44,490 nucleotides of DNA, taken from NCBI GenBank assembly GCA_016190945.1, contig JACPPO010000012.1, forward strand, positions 1 to 44,490, read 5' to 3'. The position numbers and the translations under genes are program-made. Positions 16,467-25,337 of the stretch are shown piece after piece. Numbering within the stretch: the stretch's first letter is position 1; every line of letters begins with the position of its first letter. The notes under the pieces were generated by a model. That model had not been told where the DNA came from, searched no databases, and saw only the letters and a list, made by a program, of their open reading frames with translations. Source of the stretch: Acidobacteriota bacterium (GTDB taxonomy: Bacteria; Acidobacteriota; Vicinamibacteria; Vicinamibacterales; UBA2999).

Positions 16467-17483
16467 ATGAAACGATTAGGCTGGACGTCTGTAGGGGCTG
16501 GCGTACTGATAGCAGTTGCGACGGGGGGCGTCTCGTTCGCGCAGCAAGGGGCGCCACAGCCGCCGACTCGCGTGATTTCAAAGATCAGAGGCGATCTCTA
16601 CAAGTTTCAGAATAACCAGCACAACTCGTGGTTCCTGGTGACGTCGGAGGGTGTGATTGTCGGCGATCCAATCAATGCTGAGGCGGCAACCTGGCTCAAG
16701 AACGAGATCGCGCAGCGCTTCAAAGTCCCGGTGCGATATCTCGTCTACAGCCACTACCACTGGGACCACGCCCGCGGTGCCCGCGTATTCGACGACACCG
16801 CGGAACTCGTCGGACACGCCAACATGGCGGCCGAGATTAAGGATGCGGTGGCCAACATTCAGGCCGGCGTCACACGTGGTTTGGACAAGAACAAGGATGG
16901 CAAGATCGAGAGGTCAGAGGCACAGGGAGGGACGGCCCAGGCGTTCGATGATCTCGACACGAATCGCGATGGGGCAATTGACGGTGCCGAAATCAGCGGC
17001 GATGTCCGTCCACCTGAAAGCACCTATACGGACCGGCGCACGATTACGCTCGGCGGCAAAAGGGTGGAGTTGATTCATCCCGGGCCGAATCACTCGGCCG
17101 ACGGGACGATCGTGTATTTTCCTGCCGAACGCGTGGTGTTCGGGGTTGACTGGATCAATGTCAGGGCGACGGCGGGCAATCTCGTGACGCCCGCGCCGCT
17201 CGACCAATGGCTCCGCTCGCTGAAGCTCGTCGAAGCGCTTGATTTTGACCTTGTCGCTCCCGGCCACGGAAACATCGGGACCAAGGCCGACATGACTGAC
17301 CAGGTGCAGTATTTCGAGGAGCTCATCAAGGGCGTTTCGGCGGGGATCGCCGCCGGCAGAACCGTCGAGCAATTACAGGCGAGCAACCTTCTCGAGAAGT
17401 ACAGCTGGTGGCCGGGTTTCGCACAGGGGCGCAACGCAAACATTGCCGCCGCCTACCAGCAGCTCAGTGCCGGGTCACGATAG
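16467..17483 (+). CDS. periplasmic metallo-beta-lactamase-fold hydrolase with inserted EF-hand pair
   Basis: This is a 338-aa protein with AGGAGGGTGAC immediately before the ATG, a very strong start. The signal peptide is followed by an MBL domain with motif SHYHWDH (H96, H98, D100, H101), His209 in PGPNHSADG, Asp228 in GVDWI and His267 in APGHG, so the metal site looks complete. Between the HxHxDH motif and the next strand lies an insertion with two canonical 12-residue EF-hand loops, D140-KNKDGKIERSE and D164-TNRDGAIDGAE. Each has Asp/Asn at positions 1, 3 and 5, Gly at 6, Ile at 8 and Glu at 12. These should bind calcium. Sequence around TYTDRRTITLGGKRVELIHPGP is as in periplasmic MBL hydrolases of unknown substrate. 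The EF-hand insertion would bring calcium control close to the active site. Confidence 0.9.
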   Translation: MKRLGWTSVGAGVLIAVATGGVSFAQQGAPQPPTRVISKIRGDLYKFQNNQHNSWFLVTSEGVIVGDPINAEAATWLKNEIAQRFKVPVRYLVYSHYHWDHARGARVFDDTAELVGHANMAAEIKDAVANIQAGVTRGLDKNKDGKIERSEAQGGTAQAFDDLDTNRDGAIDGAEISGDVRPPESTYTDRRTITLGGKRVELIHPGPNHSADGTIVYFPAERVVFGVDWINVRATAGNLVTPAPLDQWLRSLKLVEALDFDLVAPGHGNIGTKADMTDQVQYFEELIKGVSAGIAAGRTVEQLQASNLLEKYSWWPGFAQGRNANIAAAYQQLSAGSR

Positions 17484-17535
17484 CTTCCGCCGCCAGCCCA
17501 GCCTGAAAATGCTCCGATCTCGCTCTCAGTCTGCC

Positions 17536-17565
17536 TTGACTTGACACAAAAGGACCGCGTAGGCT
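17536..17565 (+). promoter_or_regulatory. candidate sigma70 promoter upstream of the DUF5916 gene
   Basis: TTGACT at 17536-17541 and TAGGCT at 17560-17565 are separated by 18 bases. An overlapping TTGACA begins at 17541 but would be only 13 bases from the -10. The match is moderate. It would place the RNA start at about 17572, very close to the TTG that I use as the gene start. Confidence 0.3.
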
Positions 17566-17574
17566 CGCGACGCC

Positions 17575-19851
17575 TTGTCTTCAAGACGTTCCAAGATTCA
17601 CTCGCAGTCGGGAAGGCCTTGGGGGTGGAAGCCTATTCGTCGGGCCGTCATGATCTGTGTCCTGACGGATGTCTCCGCCTTTTCCCAGCCACTCCCACCG
17701 GCCGGCACGCAAGAGAAGGGCAAGATCTCCGCTGCGATCGACGATGAGACCGTTCGGCTGGGCAAGGTCGTAACGGCGGTCAGGACCCGCGACAGGATGA
17801 CGCTTGACGGCCGTCTCGACGAACCCGCCTGGAAACTGGCCATCCCCGCGACCGACTTCACGCAATGGGCGCGGCCCGGCGTACCCGCAAGCAACAAGAG
17901 CGAGGTGCGGTTTCTCTACGACGAAGACAACCTGTACGTCGGCTTCGACTCCTGGGACAAGGACATCGCGCATCGCGTCGTCAATGAGATACGGGAGGAT
18001 TTCAGTGTCCGCGACACCGACAGCGTGAGCGTGGTCATCGACAGCCTTCATGATCGGCGGTCCGGGTTCCTGTTCGGCACCAATCCCGCCGGCGCCCGCC
18101 GGGACTCGCAACTGTCAAATGACGGCTCGAACAACAATCGAGACTGGGATGGGGTGTGGGACGTCAAGGTCAGCATCGACGATCGCGGCTGGATCGCGGA
18201 GTTCGTCATCCCCTTCAAGACTCTCCGATTCTCGAGCGCAGCGGAACAGGAGTGGGGACTTATCTTGAGCCGCCGGGTGCTCTCTCTCTCGGAAGAGAAC
18301 ACGTGGGCGCCGCATCCGGTTCGCTTTGGCTGCTGCCTGAAGCCCTCGCTGGCGGGAACGCTCAGAGGCATCGAGAACATCAACTCGGGTCGAAACCTGA
18401 AGGTCAAGCCGTTCATCACCGCGGGCATCGCCAATGCGCGAAACAGCGGCGGGATGCAGAGGATTCGATCGCTCGGCGAGATTGGAGATTACGAAGGCGG
18501 AGTCGATGTGAAGTATGGATTGACCCAGTCACTCACGCTGGATGCGACCTACCGCACGGATTTTGCCCAGGTGGAAGCGGACGAGCAACAGGTAAACCTG
18601 ACCCGGTTCAGCCTCTTCTTCCCTGAAAAGCGCGACTTCTTCCTCGAGAACGCAGGCACCTTCAGCTTCGGGCCCGGGGGAAACCTCGTTCCGTTCTTCA
18701 GCCGCCGGATCGGCCTGAGCGGCAGCGGGATTCCGATTCCGATCGCCGGTGGAGCCCGGTTGACGGGCCAGGCGGATCGATACGATATCGGACTTCTGGC
18801 CATGAAGACGGAGAAGCTGGAGACGCCGGCGTCCAAGATCCCCTCGAACAACTATGTGGTGGGCCGAGTCAAACGGAATCTGCTGACGCGGTCCTGGATT
18901 GGAACAATCGTCACGAGCAGAGATTCGACGATAGCGGGCGATTACAATCGCGTGTATGGGGCCGACGCGCGCTTCGTATTTCACAACAAGCTGGAGTTCG
19001 ATTCCTGGATTCTCCGAAGCGATACGCCCGGCAGAACCGGTAAGAATCAGGCCAGCAGGTTTGAAACGGGCTGGCGCGATGACGAATGGGAAATTGTGGG
19101 CCACTATAAACAGGTCCAGCGGAATTTCAACCCGGAAGTCGGGTTTGTCCGCCGGCCGGACAACACCCAATACACCGGGGATTTCGCATGGAGACCCCTG
19201 CTGCGACAGAGCGACACCATTCGCAACCTGAATGTGTCGGCCGGCGTGGACTATATCGAGGGAGGCACGAGGCAGATCGAAACGCGGGCACACAATCTTG
19301 CGCTCGGAATTCAACTCCTGAACAACGGGGCCGCCAGCTTTACGATGGCCCAGACGTTCGATCGGCTTGAAAGGGGAATCGCAATCCAGGGACTGTCAAT
19401 CCCCGCGGGTGACTACCAGTATCTCGACTACCGCGCTCAGTTCAACACTGATGCGAGCGAAAAGGTCAGCGGCATCGGGAGCATCAACTGGGGTGAATTC
19501 TGGGACGGCCACCGGCGATCGATCACAGGCGGCCTGACCTTCAAGCCAGTGTATCGATTCAATGCCACGTTCAACTACACGCGGAATGCCGTGGAGTTGT
19601 CACACGGGTCGTCTACGACGGACCTTGTGGGAGCTCGCTTCCTCTATGGGTTCAGCTCTCGATCCTTCCTGAACGCGTTCTTCCAGTACAACAGCGAAAC
19701 GCATGAGGTCAGCACCAATATCCGGTTCAATCTCACGTACCGGCCGCTCAGCGACATCTACCTCGTTTATAACGATCGCCGGAACTCGCGTGGCAACGAG
19801 TTGATGGAGCGCGCATTCATCGTCAAAGTGACGAATCTGTTTAATTTCTAG
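17575..19851 (+). CDS. DUF5916 outer-membrane protein with N-terminal CBM9-like domain (copy 1)
   Basis: This large secreted protein has a CBM9-like beta sandwich at about residues 60-240 (LDGRLDEPAWKLA, EVRFLYDEDNLYVGFD, then WDVKVSIDDRGWIAEFVIPF). The DUF5916 beta-barrel follows (TYRTDFAQVEADEQQVNLTR, FPEKRDFFLENAGTF) and the protein ends VTNLFNF. Such proteins occur in Bacteroidota and Acidobacteriota with unknown substrate. The N-terminus is uncertain. From ATG 17650 there is no adequate signal peptide, whereas the TTG at 17575 adds a basic KPIRR before the hydrophobic AVMICVLTDVSAF; neither start has a ribosome binding site. Hence 758 aa is annotated from TTG, with 733 aa as the alternative. 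A second, divergent-sequence member lies on the other strand at 20835-23468. Confidence 0.85.
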   Translation: MSSRRSKIHSQSGRPWGWKPIRRAVMICVLTDVSAFSQPLPPAGTQEKGKISAAIDDETVRLGKVVTAVRTRDRMTLDGRLDEPAWKLAIPATDFTQWARPGVPASNKSEVRFLYDEDNLYVGFDSWDKDIAHRVVNEIREDFSVRDTDSVSVVIDSLHDRRSGFLFGTNPAGARRDSQLSNDGSNNNRDWDGVWDVKVSIDDRGWIAEFVIPFKTLRFSSAAEQEWGLILSRRVLSLSEENTWAPHPVRFGCCLKPSLAGTLRGIENINSGRNLKVKPFITAGIANARNSGGMQRIRSLGEIGDYEGGVDVKYGLTQSLTLDATYRTDFAQVEADEQQVNLTRFSLFFPEKRDFFLENAGTFSFGPGGNLVPFFSRRIGLSGSGIPIPIAGGARLTGQADRYDIGLLAMKTEKLETPASKIPSNNYVVGRVKRNLLTRSWIGTIVTSRDSTIAGDYNRVYGADARFVFHNKLEFDSWILRSDTPGRTGKNQASRFETGWRDDEWEIVGHYKQVQRNFNPEVGFVRRPDNTQYTGDFAWRPLLRQSDTIRNLNVSAGVDYIEGGTRQIETRAHNLALGIQLLNNGAASFTMAQTFDRLERGIAIQGLSIPAGDYQYLDYRAQFNTDASEKVSGIGSINWGEFWDGHRRSITGGLTFKPVYRFNATFNYTRNAVELSHGSSTTDLVGARFLYGFSSRSFLNAFFQYNSETHEVSTNIRFNLTYRPLSDIYLVYNDRRNSRGNELMERAFIVKVTNLFNF

Positions 19852-19865
19852 CTAGGCTAGTCTAG
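19848..19865. repeat. cluster of four CTAG tetranucleotides
   Basis: CTAG occurs at 19848, 19852, 19857 and 19862, spanning the stop codon of the DUF5916 gene. CTAG is normally scarce in bacterial DNA. The 9-mer CTAGTCTAG at its end recurs exactly at 31934-31942 upstream of nuoA. Confidence 0.55.
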
Positions 19866-20072
19866 ACGAGGAGAACTGGCCGCCCTCGCCTGGGCGTGAC
19901 TGACCAGCGACAATCCGATCGAGCCCGCACGTTTCGGAACTTCACGGTGCCAGCCGCGTCACGCGCTTCATGACGACCCCGCTGCGTCGGAGCGCTTCTC
20001 ATACATCATTTTCGTGACCTGACGTCATATCTGAATTAACCTTAGCCGCGCAGGGTTCGGCAGGAGCGTAAA

Positions 20073-20231
20073 ATGACAAATGGAACCAAGACAGCCGGTG
20101 GGCGTGAGCGGCGAACCGGGGGAGACCGCCGATCACGGAACGACCGCCGCAAGGTAGACCGCGACCCACCCGGGGACGTCGAGCGCCGCAAGGCCGAGCG
20201 GCGTCGCGGGCGCGATCGGCGCGGGAGTTGA
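20073..20231 (+). CDS. small arginine-rich protein, 52 aa
   Basis: An ATG at 20073 follows AGGAG at 20062-20066 with a six-base spacer, an excellent start. The 52-codon frame ends at TGA 20229-20231. About 40 percent of residues are Arg or Lys, arranged as repeated acidic-RR units: RERRTGGDRR, RNDRRKVDR, VERRKAERRR and RDRRG. This DRR/ERR pattern with alternating acid and arginine pairs should be intrinsically disordered and could bind RNA or membranes, but I recognise no family. The DinB-like gene starts 42 bases downstream on the same strand with its own binding site. The 221 bases upstream, back to the DUF5916 stop, contain no other gene that I can support. Composition bias could also yield such a frame by chance, so the good start site carries the call. 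Confidence 0.5.
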   Translation: MTNGTKTAGGRERRTGGDRRSRNDRRKVDRDPPGDVERRKAERRRGRDRRGS

Positions 20232-20273
20232 GGGCTTCGGGCCATAATCTGCGCCTTGAGGGGAGACCGTTCC

Positions 20274-20804
20274 ATGCGAAACATCGTCCGCACGCTCGCA
20301 ATCGTCACCGCCTTTGTGGTCATCGCCGCGTCCCAGCCAGCCGCCCAGGGCTCTGCCGTTCGAGACGAGGCGCGGAAGGACTGGGTCGCCATGAAAGACA
20401 CGATGATGAAGATCGCCAATGAGATGCCCGAGGACAAGTTCACGTATAAGTCGACGCCCCCGCAGCGCAACTATGGCGAGCAGATCCTGCACGTCGCGAC
20501 CGTGAACGTGAACTTCCTGGAGCTTCTCGGCGGCAAAACGAAGGCGCCGGTCATCGACGCCAAGGCGACATCGAAAGCCGACATCCTGAAGGCCATGGCC
20601 GATTCGTTCGATTACGGCACGGCGTTGATCGACGAGCAAACCCCCGAGAGCATGCTCCAAACTGTTCCAGCACGGTTTATGGGCCCGTCGACCCGCTCGC
20701 GCGTCCTCTATTTTCTCATGAGCCACGCGCAGGACATTTACGGACAGATGGTGGTCTACCTGCGTCTGAACGGTGGCGTGCCGCCTAGAAGCCAGCGGCC
20801 GTAA
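20274..20804 (+). CDS. secreted DinB-like (DinB/YfiT superfamily) protein
   Basis: The ATG at 20274 follows GGGGAGA by about eight bases and gives 176 aa; an in-frame TTG at 20256 would place the ribosome site inside the gene. A signal peptide (RNIVRTLAIVTAFVVIAAS) ends near AAQG. The mature helical domain resembles the DinB four-helix bundle: an N-terminal helix, FTYKSTPPQRNYGEQILHVATVN with the typical first metal-ligand histidine, and RSRVLYFLMSHAQDIYGQMVVYLR with the C-terminal histidine. These superfamily proteins often bind zinc or nickel and act as thiol transferases, but exported acidobacterial members are uncharacterised. It converges on the second DUF5916 gene with 30 bases between. 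Confidence 0.8.
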   Translation: MRNIVRTLAIVTAFVVIAASQPAAQGSAVRDEARKDWVAMKDTMMKIANEMPEDKFTYKSTPPQRNYGEQILHVATVNVNFLELLGGKTKAPVIDAKATSKADILKAMADSFDYGTALIDEQTPESMLQTVPARFMGPSTRSRVLYFLMSHAQDIYGQMVVYLRLNGGVPPRSQRP

Positions 20805-20834
20805 TCCACTAAACGCCCGAGCGCTGCCTGGGGG

Positions 20835-23468
20835 CTACAAAACAGGCAACCAAAACGACATCTTGATCAGGACGATGTTCGTCCCGGGCGCAGTGAGGGA
20901 GCTGAACATGTCGCCCAGGCTCACCCGGGTACCGACGGGGTCCTGCGCCTGGCGATCCTGCTGCCACACGAGATACAGCGTACTGCCCGGACGCCATTCC
21001 CAGCGCAAGACGACGTTGCTGCGGAATGAGCGGACATTGAAGTCACCATTGGCGAGTGCAAACGTGGCGTCTCCGGTTGACACCAGGAGACTCCCATCGG
21101 GCTGTCGCTGGAGGAAGGTCCCCAACGTGCCAAACGTTAGACGTTGCCGACTGCCTGGCGCCCACAGCTCCCCATAATCGTAGTAGCGGCCCGACGCAGC
21201 GAACGGCTCGGCGTACACATCGAGATTCACATCCGGCTTGAACGTGTAATTCATCCGAAACTGTGTTGCAAACGTGCTCCGCTCGATCTCGGCAAAGACA
21301 TAGCGATTTCCAAACGTGCCCGGTCGGCCGCCGCCGAGCGTGGTGACGTACTGTTGCGTATAGATGAGGCGCTCGTAAGAGGGGGTCATCGAGAGCTGCC
21401 ATTGAGGACTGGGGCGAAACGAGAAGGTCGCGTCGCCGCGGCGCGTCATCCCGCCATCTCCGTCGCCACCGGCCTCCACGGCTCCCGACCAGCGCGTCTG
21501 GGCCGTCGCGCGATTACCGAGCGTGACCTTGGAATGCCATTTCCCGGGCGTTCCCATGAGCGGTCCCCCCCGCGTCAACTTGTTATCAGTCGTCCGCAGG
21601 TTAGTCCTTACCAAAACCGCCGTCGTCCAGAAGTTGCTCCAGGTGAGGTCGACGGCAGGCTCCAACTGGACGACTTGACGGTTGCCTCCGAAGTCCCATT
21701 CACTGGCGGCTGTCATCCCGATCGAATAGTTACGCAGCAACCGCCCAGGCTGGGTCTCTCGATAACGAATGTTCCCGCGCGGCTCGATACCGTCGGCCGC
21801 CATGATGATCCCGAAGTCGTTCGGCTCGAAGTGCGGCGAGTCGATTTTCGTCGAGAGCCCCCACAGCCAATGTCGACCGCTGATCCGGCGAAAGCTGTTC
21901 TGGGTCGAGAAACCGGACAGCGATGTCAGCGTAGGGTCGAGCCGCGCGTAGTCTTTGTCGGGACGCTGGGCATAGTGAGTGCTGGACCGCTGAATGCGTT
22001 CGATCGCCCTGGGTTCTCCGGTCACGAAAGAGGTGCCGCTGGTCGATCGCAGTTCGTATTCACCACCTTTGAACCGCAGGAGCACATCGCCCCCGACGGC
22101 GAACGCGCCGCGCGACAGAAGGCTCGCCAGCGGATCGTCCGCGTCCAGGCTTCGATGCACGCCGACCCCCATGAAGCTGGCCGTGGACCCGAGCTGCCCG
22201 AACTCCTGCTGAATCCGTGCGAGCCCGTAGGTGGCTCGCGGTGCGACCCGAACCTCCGTGATCCCCGGCGACCTGCCGTTGAACACCCGCGCCGACTCTT
22301 CGTTGGTCACGGCGGCCAGCACGCCGAGCGACGTTCGAGGACGTATGCGGCCCGTCAACTTGGTCGCCCCCAGGATCGTGGTGGCGGGCGGATAGTCGAC
22401 GAAATCGCCAGACGCAGCACCCGAAGGTTTCATCCCGATACGACGCGAGTAGAAGAAGGTGTTCGTAAAGTTCAACAGTTGAGAGTCTTCCGTGAAGAAT
22501 GGGCGTTTCTCGGCGAATCGTGTCGGAATCGCCGTGAGGTTGACTTCGGCGGGATCCGCTTCGACCTGGCCGAAGTCAGGGTTCGCCGTGGTCTGAAGCG
22601 TCAGGTTCGGGCCGAGGCCCATCTTCATGTCGAGGCCGACGCGGCTCGCCAGGTTGTAGCCCTTGTCAAACGGATTCTGTGCAGCGCGCTGGGCGCTCCT
22701 GGTCGTCGAGCCTACGAGGAATGGAACCAGCTCGAGGCGTCGCATGGGACGGATTCCCGAGATGCCGCGAAGATCGCCAAAGCGTGACGCCCACGCTTGG
22801 TCCGTCCGCGGCACGAGCACCCAGTCGTCCTGTTCTTCGAGCGTTGGCGTGAAGCGCCGCACGTTCAGCCCCCAGACCTGTTCCGCCCGATCGTTGAATC
22901 GCAGCTGCGAGAACGGGATCCAGAGTTCGGCGGTCCACCCCTTCTCGTCGATCGAGGTCCTGGCTTCCCAGACCGGATCGAAGCCGGCATCGGCGGTTTG
23001 CTCATCGTCTTGGCGGTGAAAGCGATCCAAACGGACGCCAGTAGCCGTCACGCCAAACGTATAAGCAGTTCGACGGTCGAGAAACGTGTCCAGGGAGACG
23101 AAGATGTGCTCCATCTGCGTATCGACGTTGTCGCGACGGCTCATCGGCGCCTGAATGGCCGACGGTTCCCGGCTGTACATTCGCGCGCCCACGTAGAGGG
23201 CGCTTTCGCTGTACACGAACAGAACCTCCATGCGTTCGGTGGGCGCAGCCCCCTCGATTGGCTCCTTCTGGACGAAGTCGGTGATGGCCGGGGCGCGCCG
23301 CCACGTCTCCTCATCGAGGCGACCGTCGACGCGAATCGCTCCATCCTCCACAAGCACGGCCGTCGCCTGTTTCCGGCCGCCGTTGGCGCCGTCACCTCGA
23401 TCCTGCGCGTGAAGCGTGGACACGAGGAGGAAGAAAAGGCACAACGAGGAGAGAGAGACCATTGGCAC
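20835..23468 (-). CDS. DUF5916 outer-membrane protein with N-terminal CBM9-like domain (copy 2)
   Basis: This 877-aa protein has a clear signal peptide (MPMVSLSSLCLFFLLVSTLHAQ). The CBM9-like domain reads IRVDGRLDEETWRRAP, VLFVYSESALYVGARMY and WTAELWIPFSQLRF. The DUF5916 barrel reads TLQTTANPDFGQVEADPAEV, TRFAEKRPFFTED and FTNTFFYSRRIG, and the protein ends MSFWLPVL. The FGQVEADP/EKR(P/D)FF region is shared with the copy 1 protein, showing they are paralogues, though overall similarity appears modest. No TonB plug domain is visible. It is monocistronic as far as can be seen, with DinB convergent on one side and the MFS gene behind it on the same strand after a 182-base gap. Possible roles are binding or import of polymers; no substrate can be inferred. 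Confidence 0.88.
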   Translation of the reverse strand: MPMVSLSSLCLFFLLVSTLHAQDRGDGANGGRKQATAVLVEDGAIRVDGRLDEETWRRAPAITDFVQKEPIEGAAPTERMEVLFVYSESALYVGARMYSREPSAIQAPMSRRDNVDTQMEHIFVSLDTFLDRRTAYTFGVTATGVRLDRFHRQDDEQTADAGFDPVWEARTSIDEKGWTAELWIPFSQLRFNDRAEQVWGLNVRRFTPTLEEQDDWVLVPRTDQAWASRFGDLRGISGIRPMRRLELVPFLVGSTTRSAQRAAQNPFDKGYNLASRVGLDMKMGLGPNLTLQTTANPDFGQVEADPAEVNLTAIPTRFAEKRPFFTEDSQLLNFTNTFFYSRRIGMKPSGAASGDFVDYPPATTILGATKLTGRIRPRTSLGVLAAVTNEESARVFNGRSPGITEVRVAPRATYGLARIQQEFGQLGSTASFMGVGVHRSLDADDPLASLLSRGAFAVGGDVLLRFKGGEYELRSTSGTSFVTGEPRAIERIQRSSTHYAQRPDKDYARLDPTLTSLSGFSTQNSFRRISGRHWLWGLSTKIDSPHFEPNDFGIIMAADGIEPRGNIRYRETQPGRLLRNYSIGMTAASEWDFGGNRQVVQLEPAVDLTWSNFWTTAVLVRTNLRTTDNKLTRGGPLMGTPGKWHSKVTLGNRATAQTRWSGAVEAGGDGDGGMTRRGDATFSFRPSPQWQLSMTPSYERLIYTQQYVTTLGGGRPGTFGNRYVFAEIERSTFATQFRMNYTFKPDVNLDVYAEPFAASGRYYDYGELWAPGSRQRLTFGTLGTFLQRQPDGSLLVSTGDATFALANGDFNVRSFRSNVVLRWEWRPGSTLYLVWQQDRQAQDPVGTRVSLGDMFSSLTAPGTNIVLIKMSFWLPVL

Positions 23469-23650
23469 GGACCCCGATACTAGGGAACGTTCCCGACTCT
23501 GTCAACGACAGACGGTCGTGCGCAGTCCAAGAAGCGGCGCCGGTCTGAAGCGTTCTTGCATCGCCATTCAACTCGAGGCGCGAGCGGGCGAGATGGCCAG
23601 ACAAGTCGGTGTGGCGAGCGTAGCGGCCGCGATGAGCATTCACGCATCTC

Positions 23651-25177
23651 TCACCGTTCCGGGACCGCGACCGGTTCGTCCTCTGGCTCCAGGTTGGTCA
23701 TTTCCGCGGCCAGCATCTGCTCGCCGGCAACCGCGGCGACCCCGCGGGAGAAGTCAACCGCAGGAAGAAAGAGTGTCGCAACAAACGACGCTCCCGCGAG
23801 CACCGCCCCGGCGATAAAGACCTGGTGCAGGGCGGCTGCGAACTGCAGCCGTGCGGCGCCGGTGAGCATGACGCCCGTTGACGCGAGCGCTTCGGCCCCG
23901 CCGGGCAGCGAGATGCCCGTGAGCTGACGCGTCATCAGCGCGCCCATCGCCGCGATGCCGACCGCCGCCCCGATGCTGCGAGAGAACTGGTTCAGCGAGG
24001 TGGCGATGCCGAGATGCGACCGGGCGACGCCATGCTGCACGGCCAGCAGCAGTGACAGCATCGAGAGGCCCATGCCGGAACCGATCAGCAGCCCGGCGGT
24101 CAGGACGGCGCTGCGCGGCGAATCCGCGACGACCAGCGTCAGTCCGATGAATCCGATGGTCATGAGCAGGCTTCCGGTAATGGCCAGGACGCGGTATCCA
24201 AGCTTCACCGTCAGCCGCGCGCTGGCAATGGACATGCTCACCCAGCCGAGAAATAACGGGGTGAGCACCTGGCCGGCCTGGGTGGCCGTTGCGCCCATTA
24301 CGCCCTGGACGAATAACGGGATGAAGGCGATCGCACCAAACAGCGCCATTCCCACCAGAAACACCACGGTGAAGGTGCGGGCGATCAGGGGGGTTCTCAG
24401 TAAGTCAAGCGGCAGGATCGGATCCGGCACGCGTCGCTCCAGGGCCACAAAACCTACCAGTAACACGGCGGCGGCGACCACGAACCCCCAGGCGGCCCCT
24501 CCGGTGTCGCTACCGAGCGCAATCAAGAGCGAGCTGATGCCCGCGAAGAGGAGCGCGGCGCCCAGCCAGTCGACGCGCACCACCTGGGTGCGGCGCGTTC
24601 GTGGATACGCCAGCATGATGACGGTCGCCGCGAGCAGACCGAACGGGAGGTTGAGGTAGAACACCCAGCGCCAGGACAGCGCGTCGGTGACGTATCCGCC
24701 AACGAGCGGCCCGGCGATGGACGCCAGGCCCCAGACGCCGCTGAATAACGCTTGCGTGCGGGCGCGTTCCGCGAGCGCGTACAGCTCGCCCACGATCGTC
24801 GTGCTGAGCGGAATGATCGCGCCCGTCCCCAGGCCCTGGATAGTGCGGGCGACGATGAGCGTCGCCATCGACGTGGCGACGCCGGCCATCATCGACCCGA
24901 CCAGGAAGATGGCGATGCCGGTGAGATACATTCGCCGGCGGCCGTAGAGATCGGAGAGCCGTCCCCAGATTGGCACCGACGCGGTGGACGTCAAGAGGTA
25001 GGCCGAGAAGACCCAGCTATAGTGCGCGAGGCCGCCGAGCGTCGCAATGACCGTCGGCATAGCGGTGCCAACGACCGTCGCTTCGAGCGCGCCGAGACTC
25101 ATGCCGAGGAGAAGGCCGGCCGTGATCGCGCGGCGCCGGCCGAGGCTGATCGGGGGCGGCGTGTGCGTCTCGCGCAT
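23651..25177 (-). CDS. MFS multidrug exporter, DHA2 (14-TM) type
   Basis: This inner-membrane drug:proton antiporter-like protein has 508 aa from the ATG at 25177 (MRETHTPPPISLGRRR). The open frame extends to 25246, but the extra Arg-rich sequence lacks support. TM1 contains the acidic residue in GALEATVVGTAMPTVIATLGG, motif A is GRLSDLYGRRRMY, and motif C-like GLASIAGPLVGGYVTD lies in TM5, as in EmrB/QacA relatives. The hydrophobic pattern fits 14 helices. AAAGG sits right at the ATG, so the ribosome site is poor. No linked regulator or periplasmic adaptor gene is present. The gap behind it to 23468 holds nothing recognisable. Confidence 0.9.
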   Translation of the reverse strand: MRETHTPPPISLGRRRAITAGLLLGMSLGALEATVVGTAMPTVIATLGGLAHYSWVFSAYLLTSTASVPIWGRLSDLYGRRRMYLTGIAIFLVGSMMAGVATSMATLIVARTIQGLGTGAIIPLSTTIVGELYALAERARTQALFSGVWGLASIAGPLVGGYVTDALSWRWVFYLNLPFGLLAATVIMLAYPRTRRTQVVRVDWLGAALLFAGISSLLIALGSDTGGAAWGFVVAAAVLLVGFVALERRVPDPILPLDLLRTPLIARTFTVVFLVGMALFGAIAFIPLFVQGVMGATATQAGQVLTPLFLGWVSMSIASARLTVKLGYRVLAITGSLLMTIGFIGLTLVVADSPRSAVLTAGLLIGSGMGLSMLSLLLAVQHGVARSHLGIATSLNQFSRSIGAAVGIAAMGALMTRQLTGISLPGGAEALASTGVMLTGAARLQFAAALHQVFIAGAVLAGASFVATLFLPAVDFSRGVAAVAGEQMLAAEMTNLEPEDEPVAVPER

Positions 25178-25207
25178 CCTTTCAGGGTACCACGCGATTC
25201 GGGATGC

Positions 25208-25226
25208 ACGCGCGCTTCGCGCGCGT
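25208..25226. repeat. perfect 8-bp hairpin, ACGCGCGC-TTC-GCGCGCGT
   Basis: This strong GC stem with a 3-base loop lies in the 160-base gap between the phospholipase D-like gene and the MFS gene, both on the minus strand. It could attenuate or end transcripts of the upstream gene, but there is no T-run. The rest of the gap appears non-coding. Confidence 0.5.
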
Positions 25227-25337
25227 AAGACCCCTATGCGGCTCACCTACGCCTGGCGCACCGGCACTCGCCGACAATCGGGCAACAGAACGGGCACGAA
25301 ATTCTCGTAACGGGCCGCATGGCGGTCCAACGTCCGC

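Noticed and set aside
21144-22787. 547-codon plus-strand open frame opposite the second DUF5916 gene
   Set aside because: Shadow of a conserved outer-membrane protein gene; no signal peptide or domain.
25208-25226. GC hairpin as a rho-independent terminator
   Set aside because: No U-tract on either strand; recorded only as a repeat.
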